DNA of 64,000 nt from Nitrospirota bacterium. GTDB taxonomy: Bacteria > Nitrospirota > Thermodesulfovibrionia > Thermodesulfovibrionales > UBA9159. A program made the position numbers and the translations under genes. Below are positions 16,894-24,577 of the stretch, one piece after another; within the stretch, counting starts at the first letter, position 1, and every line of letters starts with the position of its first letter. The DNA lies in the NCBI GenBank assembly GCA_021790195.1, contig JAJYIF010000001.1, positions 1 to 64,000 of the forward strand, given 5' to 3'. Under the pieces are notes generated by a model. It had not been told where the DNA came from. It ran no database searches and was given only the letters and a program-made list of their open reading frames with translations.

Positions 16894-17621
16894 GGCCTTC
16901 TGATATGCAGGAAATACTCCCTGTTGCCCTTCTGGCCCGGCACCGGCGACAGGAAAACCCCCAGCGTCTCCATGCCGGCCTTTTCAGCAAAGTCTCTTAC
17001 AGAGTCCACTGCTTCCACTCTCTTGTCTTCATCACGGACAATCCCGCCCTTTCCGACCTCTCCCTTGCCTACCTCGAACTGAGGCTTCACAAGGGCAAGG
17101 ACATCTCCTCCGCTCTTGACAAATTCCTTGACCGTGGGAATCACCATCTTAAGGGAAATGAATGAGACGTCTATGGTCGCGATGTCTATCATATCATGGA
17201 TCTTTTCCTTTTCGAGATGCCTGATATTTGTTCTCTCGAGAAGGACAACCCTCGGATCGTTCCTCAGCGACCACGCCATTTGCCCATAACCCACGTCTAT
17301 GCAGTATATCTTCGCCGCGCCCCTCTTCAGCAAACAGTCTGTAAAACCCCCGGTCGAAGAGCCTACGTCCATCGCGATCAATCCGGCCGGATCGACGCCG
17401 AAATGGGTCAGGGCCGCCTCCAGCTTGAGTCCTCCCCGGCTCACGTAGGGAATCTCCCGGCCCCGCAGTTCAATACTTGCGGCGGCATCGATCATGGTGC
17501 CGGCCTTTATCACCGGCGCTCCATTTACGATAACCGAGCCCTCCATTATCAGCGCCTTCGCACGCTCCCGGCTTGAAGCAATACCCTTGTTCACAAGCAA
17601 AATATCCAAGCGCTCCTTCAT
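16890..17621 (-). CDS. tlyA: TlyA-family rRNA 2'-O-methyltransferase
   Basis: 243 aa. N-terminal S4 RNA-binding domain (RLDILLVNKGIASSRERAKAL, GSVIVNG) followed by an FtsJ-type Rossmann methyltransferase (YVSRGGLKLEAAL, AMDVGSSTGGFTDCLL, IYCIDVGYGQMAW, DVSFISL, LVKPQFEVG). This is the TlyA/hemolysin-A family, which methylates cytidines in 16S and 23S rRNA in characterised members. Followed by the helical-repeat gene with a 4-bp overlap. Confidence 0.9.
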   Translation of the reverse strand: MKERLDILLVNKGIASSRERAKALIMEGSVIVNGAPVIKAGTMIDAAASIELRGREIPYVSRGGLKLEAALTHFGVDPAGLIAMDVGSSTGGFTDCLLKRGAAKIYCIDVGYGQMAWSLRNDPRVVLLERTNIRHLEKEKIHDMIDIATIDVSFISLKMVIPTVKEFVKSGGDVLALVKPQFEVGKGEVGKGGIVRDEDKRVEAVDSVRDFAEKAGMETLGVFLSPVPGQKGNREYFLHIRRP

Positions 17622-17753
17622 AAGGGTCTGTTTGCGGAAATCAAAGACATAAGGACTTCAACCACGCCTGCCCCGAATCCACATAGTCGTTAAATTATAC
17701 CAGACATCAAGGTCCGTTTGGGCGCACTATACCGGGAACGGAAAAGGGTGTTG

Positions 17754-18160
17754 CTACTCTCTTTCTGCTTTTCCCAGTATCTCTTTGGCGATTATCAGAC
17801 GCATAATATTTTGTGCCCCTTCGGCCCCGACGATGTAGAAAGTCACGCCCCGAAGACCCCGTTCCAGCCCGGCCCCTCTCGTATATCCATAAGCCCCGTG
17901 CCATATCATCACATCCTTGATAATGTCAAAAGCAACTGTCGGCGCAATGAGTTTGGCTGCCGCGACCGCCTTATTCAGTTCTTTACGATCGATGCCTTTT
18001 CCCGTGTACATTTCGTCGAGCATCCAGGCCGCTTTGAGCACGAGGGGCCTTGCCGCCTCAATCCGCGCATAGGCATGCCGCCGATACCAACGTCCTTGCG
18101 CAGTTGAACCCCTCAAGGGCGTAATAAAAGCCCCTGTTCTTCAGTAAAAGAAAAATCCAT
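17754..18160 (-). pseudogene. acyl-CoA dehydrogenase remnant
   Basis: Two pieces of an acyl-CoA dehydrogenase C-terminal domain lie in different frames. From about 18160 to 18065 the strand reads KNRGFYYALEGFNCARTLVSAACL and then a stop. From about 18070 to 17754 another frame reads RIEAARPLVLKAAW...GYTRGAGLERGLRGV...GAEGAQNIM. In intact family members several tens of residues separate these blocks, so there is an internal deletion plus frameshift. An in-frame TAA precedes the first piece, and no N-terminal domain is present. A decayed relative of the acyl-CoA genes to the right. Confidence 0.8.
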
Positions 18161-18187
18161 TTGAATCTTTACACCCCCTGAAACTCA

Positions 18188-18212
18188 GATATAATTTTAC
18201 TAAAACTATATC
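18188..18212. promoter_or_regulatory. candidate operator dyad upstream of thiolase
   Basis: Inverted repeat of 11 bp with one mismatch (GATATAATTTT / AAAACTATATC) around a 3-bp centre, 36 bp before the thiolase ATG. Shape and size suit a TetR- or FadR-type regulator. No regulator gene is adjacent. Confidence 0.4.
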
Positions 18213-18248
18213 ACACGGAAAGACGACAACGACCGTATTGGACAAGGG

Positions 18249-19415
18249 ATGAGAGAGGAAGCGGTTATTGTGAGCGCCGTAAGAACGGCGATCGGCAAAT
18301 ACGGACGCTCTTTAGGAGAGATACCGGCCCAACGATTGGGCGCGCTCGTTATAAGGGAAGCGGTGAAGAGAGCTGGGCTGGCCGCGCAGCGGATTGATGA
18401 AGTCATCATGGGCAACGTAATCTCGGCAGGGCTCGGCCAGAACCCGGCCCGGCAGGCGGCGCTTTATGGCGGCCTGCCGCCCGAAATCGGCGCCCTCACT
18501 GTGAACAAAGTGTGCGGCTCGGGTCTGAAGGCGGTCATGCTTGCCGCGCAGGCGGTCAAAGCGGGAGACGCGGGTATCGTTGTTGCTGGGGGCATGGAAA
18601 ACATGAGCAGGGCGCCCCATCTCTTCACCGGCCTGCGCTGGGGAATTAAGTTCGGAGATGTTCCCTTGAAGGACGCGATGCTCTGCGACAGCCTCTGGGA
18701 CGCCTATAACGACTATCACATGGGAATAACAGGCGAAAGAGTTGCCGAGAAATACGGCATTACTAGAGAGCAGGCGGACCACTACGGACTCGAAAGCCAC
18801 CGGAGGGCCTCTGCTGCGATAAGGGCCGGCGAATTCAGGGAAGAGATAGTGCCCGTGGAGGCCAAGGGCGTTGTCTTCGAAAAAGACGAGTGCCCAAGAG
18901 ATGACACTTCCCTGGAGAAGATGTCAAAGCTTCCTCCGGTGTTCAAGAAGGGTGGCGTCTTGACTGCCGGAAACAGTTCGCAGCTCAGCGATGCCGCTGC
19001 CGCGCTGGTGATAACCTCAGGAGCAAGGGCAAGGGAGTTGGGGATTGAACCGCTCGCAAGAATCGCAGCTTATTCGATCTCCGGAACCAGGCCGGAGGAT
19101 GTTATGGAGGCGCCTGTCCCGGCAGTCAGGGAACTTCTGAAAAAGACAGGTCTGTCAATGAATGAAATAGATTTGGTCGAGTATAACGAGGCATATGCCG
19201 CCTCGTCGATCGTGGTATCCAAGGAGCTTAATATCGATCCCAATAAGTTTAATGTAAACGGCGGCGCGGTTGCCTTGGGCCATCCCATAGGGTGCAGCGG
19301 GGCGAGGATTTTGGTCACCTTGCTTTATGCTTTGAAAAACAGAGGGCTTGAGAGGGGCCTTGCTACCCTCTGCATGGGCGGAGGGAACGCGCTGGCGATG
19401 ATAGTGGAAAGGTAG
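18249..19415 (+). CDS. acetyl-CoA C-acetyltransferase (thiolase)
   Basis: 388 aa, normal length. Condenses two acetyl-CoA or cleaves 3-ketoacyl-CoA. Catalytic residues: C89 in NKVCGSGLKAV, the His in NVNGGAVALGHPIGCSGAR and the Cys in TLCMGGGNA. GGACAAGGG precedes the ATG. First gene of a three-gene acyl-CoA set (thiolase, 3-hydroxyacyl-CoA dehydrogenase, crotonase) that could run as a reverse route to butyryl-CoA or as beta-oxidation. The dehydrogenase and hydratase fit acetoacetyl/crotonyl intermediates. Confidence 0.95.
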   Translation: MREEAVIVSAVRTAIGKYGRSLGEIPAQRLGALVIREAVKRAGLAAQRIDEVIMGNVISAGLGQNPARQAALYGGLPPEIGALTVNKVCGSGLKAVMLAAQAVKAGDAGIVVAGGMENMSRAPHLFTGLRWGIKFGDVPLKDAMLCDSLWDAYNDYHMGITGERVAEKYGITREQADHYGLESHRRASAAIRAGEFREEIVPVEAKGVVFEKDECPRDDTSLEKMSKLPPVFKKGGVLTAGNSSQLSDAAAALVITSGARARELGIEPLARIAAYSISGTRPEDVMEAPVPAVRELLKKTGLSMNEIDLVEYNEAYAASSIVVSKELNIDPNKFNVNGGAVALGHPIGCSGARILVTLLYALKNRGLERGLATLCMGGGNALAMIVER

Positions 19416-19573
19416 GATTGTTCGGAGAGATGGTTGTCATTTGATGGACAGGTGCGGCTCAAACTTTCTTTGTAATCGATGAAGTGATAAGTTCGTCAGA
19501 GGCTGGCTTTTTGTCAATAGCTTGGTTCAATGCATGTCATTTTCAATGTGTAAAGAGATAGGTGGTTGCAAAT

Positions 19574-20422
19574 ATGGAAATTAAAACGATCGCTGTAATA
19601 GGTTCGGGAGTAATGGGGGGAGGGATTGCCCAGGTCGCCGCGCAGTCCGGCTACCGTGTCATCCTCGAAGATTTAAAAAAGGAATACGTGACGGCAGGAC
19701 TCCAAAAGATCAGGGAGAGACTCGAAAGAAGGGTGAAGGAAGGGAAACTGGAGCATGAAGAAAGGGAGGGCTTACTCTCACGAATAAAGGCCGCTTCATC
19801 TCTGGAGGAGTGCTGCGATGCGGACCTGATTATCGAGGCGGCCGTCGAGAACGAGGACATCAAGAAAGACATCTTCAGACAGCTGGATGCGGTCTGCAGC
19901 GAAAAGACCATTTTTGCGAGCAATACCTCATCCATCCCTATAGGCAGACTGGCGCTTGCCACGCGAAAGCCTGGCAGGTTCGCAGGCATGCATTTCATGA
20001 ACCCTGCCTATATAATGAAGCTCGTGGAGGTGGTTCGCTGTCCGGACACGTCCGAAAAGACCGCGGATGCGATAAGAACGGTTTGTGACAGGATGGGAAA
20101 GACCGCCGTAGTGGTCAACGATTCACCGGGATTTGTTATAAGCCGGTTGCTCGCCACCATGATCAATGATGCGATATTCTGCCTTCATGAAGGAGTTGCG
20201 GCCAAAGAAGGCATAGACACCATCATGAAACTCGGGGCAAACCATCCGATGGGCCCTCTAGAACTTGCCGATTTAATGGGCCTTGACGTTTGTCTTGAGA
20301 TCCTGAAGGTCCTTCATTCGGAGGCGGGAGAGAAATACAGCCCCTGTCCATTACTTGTGGAAAAGGTGTCTGCCGGCAAGCTCGGAAGGAAGAGCGGGGA
20401 AGGGTTCTATGAATACAGGTGA
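19574..20422 (+). CDS. 3-hydroxyacyl-CoA (3-hydroxybutyryl-CoA) dehydrogenase
   Basis: 282 aa, the usual size for the stand-alone enzyme. N-terminal NAD-binding fold (IAVIGSGVMGGGIAQVAAQSG), FASNTSSIPIG, the catalytic His segment GMHFMNPAYIMKLVEVV, and the C-terminal domain NHPMGPLELADLMGLDV. Start ATG 19574 with AGGTGG upstream; GTG 19562 adds four residues. Separated from thiolase by 158 bp with no obvious feature. Its end overlaps the crotonase start by 14 bp. Confidence 0.93.
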   Translation: MEIKTIAVIGSGVMGGGIAQVAAQSGYRVILEDLKKEYVTAGLQKIRERLERRVKEGKLEHEEREGLLSRIKAASSLEECCDADLIIEAAVENEDIKKDIFRQLDAVCSEKTIFASNTSSIPIGRLALATRKPGRFAGMHFMNPAYIMKLVEVVRCPDTSEKTADAIRTVCDRMGKTAVVVNDSPGFVISRLLATMINDAIFCLHEGVAAKEGIDTIMKLGANHPMGPLELADLMGLDVCLEILKVLHSEAGEKYSPCPLLVEKVSAGKLGRKSGEGFYEYR

Positions 20423-21182
20423 ACCATTAAGGATCGAGAAGAAAGACGGGATAGTGCTTGTCACGCTGGATAGCCGCAACGGGATGAATGTCCTCGATAC
20501 TGAGACTCTTGAGCTGCTCGGCAACACCTTCTTAGGTATTGAAAATGACGAAGAGGCGAGGGCGGTGATCATCAGAGGGGAAAAGAATTTCTGCGCTGGG
20601 GCTGATATCAAGAAAATGAAAGATATGACACCCGCTGAAGCAACTGCTTTTTCAAGACTTGGGCATCGTGTCTGCGCTCAAATCGAAAACATGGGAAAGG
20701 CCGTCATTGCGGCGATAAACGGATATGCTCTCGGCGGAGGCTGCGAGATAGCCCTGGCGTGCGATGTCAGGATTGCATCGGAAAGCGCTAAGCTCGGACA
20801 GCCCGAAATAAACCTCGGCATTGTCCCGGGGTTCGGAGGCACCCAACGCCTGCCGAGACTCGTTGGAATCGGAATGGCCAAAGAATTGATCTTTACCGGA
20901 AAGATTATTGATGCCAAAGATGCCGAATCCATCGGGCTTGTGAATCAGACCGTGAAGGATGGTGAACTGATGAAGCGGGCGGAAGAGATGGCAACTCTCA
21001 TTGCACAGAAAAGTCCCCTGGGTATTAGAGCCGCAAAGAAACTAATCAATGAAAGCCGCGGTCTGCAAAAAGGCCTCGAACACGAGGTTATGTCTTTCGC
21101 CGAATGCTTCGCCGCACAGGACCGCATCGAAGGGATGAATGCGTTTCTGGAGAAGAGGAGTCCGAAATTCGGGGGTACGTAA
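20409..21182 (+). CDS. enoyl-CoA hydratase/crotonase
   Basis: 257 aa. Hydrates trans-2-enoyl-CoA. Oxyanion-hole blocks: EKNFCAGADIKKM and NGYALGGGCEIALACD. The first catalytic Glu lies in GQPEINLGIVPGFGGTQRL. The ATG at 20409 lies inside the end of the dehydrogenase gene. An upstream in-frame start at 20355 would only translate dehydrogenase codons in another frame. Directly followed, 20 bp later, by the IS3 element. Confidence 0.93.
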   Translation: MNTGEPLRIEKKDGIVLVTLDSRNGMNVLDTETLELLGNTFLGIENDEEARAVIIRGEKNFCAGADIKKMKDMTPAEATAFSRLGHRVCAQIENMGKAVIAAINGYALGGGCEIALACDVRIASESAKLGQPEINLGIVPGFGGTQRLPRLVGIGMAKELIFTGKIIDAKDAESIGLVNQTVKDGELMKRAEEMATLIAQKSPLGIRAAKKLINESRGLQKGLEHEVMSFAECFAAQDRIEGMNAFLEKRSPKFGGT

Positions 21183-21219
21183 AGTTGAGGTCGGATGTCA
21201 ATAGTGGACACCAAACCAT

Positions 21220-22083
21220 TCATGCGGCCAACTGGTCGGCATAGAATTTCTGTTCATAAGCGACAGGGGATAGATACCCCAGTCTTGCCTGTCGGCGCTG
21301 CCTGTTGTAGAAGACCTCGATATACTCCGTGATCTCCCGTATCGCCTCCTGCCGGGTGCTATATCGCCGATGATGGACAAGCTCCTGTTTCAGCGTTCCC
21401 CAGAAGCTCTCCATCGGGGCATTGTCATAACAGTTGCCTTTGCGACTCATTGAGGCTGTAATTCCGAATTGCTCAAGCACCTTCCTGTAAGCAGGTGCGC
21501 AGTACTGACTTCCCCGGTCCGAGTGATGTATCAGTCCCTTTGCCGGACGCTTAGCCGCCACAGCACGGAACAGCGACTGCATAACCAGCGCTTTCGTCAT
21601 CCTGGCGCCCATTGCATACCCGACAAGTTCTCCGGTGAAAAGATCTTTGTGTCCGGCGAGATACAGCCAACCCTCGTCCGTCGGAATATAGGTAATATCC
21701 GTTGTCCAGACTTCGCCCGGCGCCGTTGTCTCAAACTGCTGATTCAGCAGGTTCTCCGCCACGGGATGGCTATGCTTTGAATCAGTCGTGGCTTTGAACT
21801 TCTTCTTCTGTTTACAGCATATACCGAGTTTCTTCCTGATACGCTTGATGCGACAAACCCCGGCCTTAACGCCGTGCTCAGCCATGTCCTTCTGTAAACG
21901 CTCCGGACCACAAGATTGCCGCGTCCGCTTATGCGCAGCACGAATCTCTATCTCCAGCCGGGCTTCCTCTTGTGCCCGCTTTGACAGCGGCCTCTGTAGC
22001 CACGCATAGTATCCGCTTGCCGAAACCTCCAAAACATGACTCATGTAAGGAATAGAATATTGGAATCGCATCTCTTTCATCAT
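21220..22083 (-). CDS. IS3-family transposase OrfB (DDE integrase core)
   Basis: 287 aa. HTH_21-like N-terminus (SYIP-type segment, SASGYYAWLQRP) followed by the rve/DDE core: first Asp in VWTTDITYIPT, second in LIHHSDRGSQY, Glu in NCYDNAPMESFWGTLKQE. All catalytic residues are present. The ATG overlaps the orfA stop (ATGA). An A7 run (22125-22131) in orfA is a plausible -1 slippage site, and the -1 frame is open through to orfB, so an OrfAB fusion transposase could form as in other IS3 elements. Confidence 0.95.
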   Translation of the reverse strand: MMKEMRFQYSIPYMSHVLEVSASGYYAWLQRPLSKRAQEEARLEIEIRAAHKRTRQSCGPERLQKDMAEHGVKAGVCRIKRIRKKLGICCKQKKKFKATTDSKHSHPVAENLLNQQFETTAPGEVWTTDITYIPTDEGWLYLAGHKDLFTGELVGYAMGARMTKALVMQSLFRAVAAKRPAKGLIHHSDRGSQYCAPAYRKVLEQFGITASMSRKGNCYDNAPMESFWGTLKQELVHHRRYSTRQEAIREITEYIEVFYNRQRRQARLGYLSPVAYEQKFYADQLAA

Positions 22084-22394
22084 CGCGTACCGGGCAGCGA
22101 CTCCTTCGCAAAGTACGCGGCCGCTTTTTTTAACAGGTCTCTCTCCATTCTGGTCTCTGCCAACTCCTTCTTCAATCTTGCCAGTTCCATCTCAAGCTCT
22201 GTAAGTGGCCTATAGTTCTTGCCTATGTCCTTCAGCTTGCCGGCCTTATTGGCCTTGACCCAGTTGCCCAATGTCGATGGTGGTAACGATAACCTCCGTG
22301 CCGCCTCCGGCAACGATATGCCCCCATCTACCACCATCTTTACTGCTTCCTCTCGAAACTCCTTCGTATACCGTCCCTGCGGAATACCTTTCAT
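22080..22394 (-). CDS. IS3-family transposase OrfA (HTH_Tnp_1)
   Basis: 104 aa. N-terminal helix-turn-helix (YTKEFREEAVKMVVDGGISL, LPPSTLGNWVKANKAG) and a C-terminal leucine-zipper region (LEMELARLKKELAETRMERD). Binds the terminal repeats. Contains the A7 slippery run near its end. Confidence 0.93.
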   Translation of the reverse strand: MKGIPQGRYTKEFREEAVKMVVDGGISLPEAARRLSLPPSTLGNWVKANKAGKLKDIGKNYRPLTELEMELARLKKELAETRMERDLLKKAAAYFAKESLPGTR

Positions 22395-22417
22395 TTTGAC
22401 ACCTCCGTCCTTTTACT

Positions 22418-23560
22418 TTATCCGACTTTGGTGTCCACTTTTTCTATCCTACCCCACGGAGGTATTGCCGTTTGGCTATTGGTGGCTCTAATAATTCGAT
22501 CACGACTTTCGGCTTGGGTCGGCACAACAATTCTGACAAGAAGATTGCGATTCTCGTTTTCAGTGTTACACGTTGTGAAGTAGGTATATATTTCAGTGGA
22601 CGTCTGTAACCCGTTTACCACTTCTGGATTCTCAAGAGCAATAGTCTTTCCACTTTGGGTGGCCCTGCTGGCTAAAACGGTTATACCGTTGTTAAGCCAC
22701 CAAAAGTCCTCCGCGCTGCGCTGCTGTAAGGTTGTCTGAATTTCTTCATTAACTTGGGTCTTCCCCTGGTAATCTCGAACATTAGCTTCAAATATGTGAC
22801 GAATAAGATGCCCTTGACTATCTGTTATGAAGGCGCTGAAATCCCGGAGAGATACGAGGCAGACGAATGCGACAGCGCCGGAGGATGAAATAGGATTTTC
22901 AGAAAGCTTGAGATCATAAGATGTTGTGGGCAAACGTCTGGCCAATTCAAGAAGATCGCCTGATCCGAGAAAAGAAAAATGAAACTGTGCAGCTGAAAAA
23001 TACCTTTTAACGACGGCTTCAAGCTTAGCAACCTTGCGCTGGACATTCGGATGCACCGCGTCACCCTTAGTTGCGTAATAATAGGAGAGACGAAGCCGCG
23101 GGAACCTGGATGCCAATGTCTGATAGAGACTGCGAAATTTTTCTACAGCTTCAAGAAGAGGTTTGTTATATACTCCGTCAACTTCGCTAAGCGGTTTGGA
23201 AAGATCGAACAGTTCCTCTGTAATACTAATAAACTTCTCTATAGCTGTTTCAGTGAAACCGACACCTGTCTTAGATTGAATAATGAAGACCTCGATTGTT
23301 ATATTCTTCTTCAGTTCAGAAAAATCGCTATCCTCATGGAGCAATTCACCATTAACGAAGACATAGAATGAGTCGATGCCTCCATCACCACCACCGGCTG
23401 TTATCCCTGCTTCAAGCTCGTCATATGTCAGGTCATAATCTTTAAGGATTTGCTCGGCGGTAAAGACTTCAAAATATTTCGCTGGCTCAAGGGAGGCTGC
23501 AATAGCCTGTCGCTGCTGATCAAGAACCTGATCCAGGATTATCTTGTCATTGCTTGCCAT
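22418..23560 (-). pseudogene. AIPR (abortive infection phage resistance) protein, 3'-truncated
   Basis: 380-aa open frame. It matches the AIPR family through AGGGDGGIDSFYVFVNG near the N-terminus and EDFWWLNNGITVLA, LENPEVVNGLQTS and IRATNSQTAIPP near its end. AIPR proteins normally continue well beyond the NSQTxIP block. Here the last 12 residues (WGRIEKVDTKVG) come from junction and IS sequence, so the C-terminal part is lost. Founding members relate to lactococcal phage-resistance proteins. It sits behind DUF4928 and the Vsr-methyltransferase in one direction. Probably non-functional, though a truncated product is possible. Confidence 0.8.
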
Positions 23561-23629
23561 GGATTTAATCTACTCTCTGTGTTTTCTTTAGTCAAACACC
23601 GTTTACAGCACAAGTCATTTACTTTTCTC

Positions 23630-24577
23630 TCACAAATTCCTTGGTATCTCGATCAACATCGACTTATCGGTCTCAACCGCCTCAACACGATCATTATACT
23701 TCTCGAGGAGTCGCCTGAAGCCATTTTTCAACTTGTCACGACTGAAATACGACAGCTCTTCAATATTCTGCCCGACAAAGGACTCTATTGCTTCAACCGC
23801 AATTCGGCCCGCGACCATAAGCTCAGCATTTTGTCTGGCCCCTGTCACGGCCCTTTCCGGAACAAGTAGAAATACTCTATATCCATTTTCGAGGTTATCT
23901 TTACATTTTTCATAGACAGGCCCCATCGGCGCGACAGTGACATGAAACGCCGTGTCACCGATATAGAAATCTCCGGGTCTGCCTAACTGTTCATCGGCGG
24001 TGCTGTATGATTCGTTGCTGACCGTGATTTCAGGGAATCTCAACTGAAGTTTGGCGCCTACGACATGTTGAGCCACAGGTCCTTCCTTACCGGTCTCCCT
24101 GGCCAAGCCAAGCAGGTTCTGGATATTCTGCCATGTGCTCTTCGACGGATCATAAATCATCTTTATACGTTCACGATTATGGAACTCAACGACTTTTCCG
24201 ACAAGAAATCGTTGCATCTCGTTCAAGATTTCATCTCGTCTCTCAGCTGCAAGCTTTTCGAGATTTGCCTTCTTAAGGGCCTGAAGCATCTTTTTGATAT
24301 CGCCCGGCCCGCCCCTATTTGTTCGCCCGCCTTCTTTTGCAAAGGGCCTTGTTTCTCCGAATCTTGCAAGAATCTTCTTCACAGCTTGCCCGCTTACCCC
24401 GCTTATCTGCGCGCCGCCTTGCGCTGTGTGGGCTTCTATCTTCAGTCGATAATCTTCTCTTAATCGTTCCAATACTGCGATGGCCGCCGCTATAGTCCCT
24501 TTGGCAGGACCGCCACTCGCCTTATGAACCGGCAGATGACTGTACCAAGCCTCAAACAATTCAAGCGCTTTTTCCAC
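23630..24577 (-). CDS. DUF4928-family protein, probable restriction endonuclease
   Basis: 315 aa. N-terminal DNA-binding-like helical part (GQAVKKILARFGETRPFAKEGGR), then a region with GDFYIGDTAFHVTVAPMG and GYRVFLLVPE that resembles the strand pattern of PD-(D/E)XK nucleases, although I cannot point to a full catalytic set. DUF4928 proteins are known as neighbours of DNA cytosine methyltransferases and are presumed to be the cutting partner. Its start overlaps the end of the Vsr-methyltransferase gene by 17 bp, so production is likely coupled to the methyltransferase. Confidence 0.7.
   Translation of the reverse strand: MEKALELFEAWYSHLPVHKASGGPAKGTIAAAIAVLERLREDYRLKIEAHTAQGGAQISGVSGQAVKKILARFGETRPFAKEGGRTNRGGPGDIKKMLQALKKANLEKLAAERRDEILNEMQRFLVGKVVEFHNRERIKMIYDPSKSTWQNIQNLLGLARETGKEGPVAQHVVGAKLQLRFPEITVSNESYSTADEQLGRPGDFYIGDTAFHVTVAPMGPVYEKCKDNLENGYRVFLLVPERAVTGARQNAELMVAGRIAVEAIESFVGQNIEELSYFSRDKLKNGFRRLLEKYNDRVEAVETDKSMLIEIPRNL

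Larger units (their letters stand above)
21203..22439 (-). mobile_element. IS3-family insertion sequence, apparently intact
   Basis: Bounded by 13-bp perfect inverted repeats, AGTGGACACCAAA (21203-21215) and TTTGGTGTCCACT (22427-22439). Contains orfA and orfB. No clear target-site duplication is visible, which fits a deletion on one side: the gene on the right (AIPR) is truncated and its missing part is not on the left. Confidence 0.85.
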
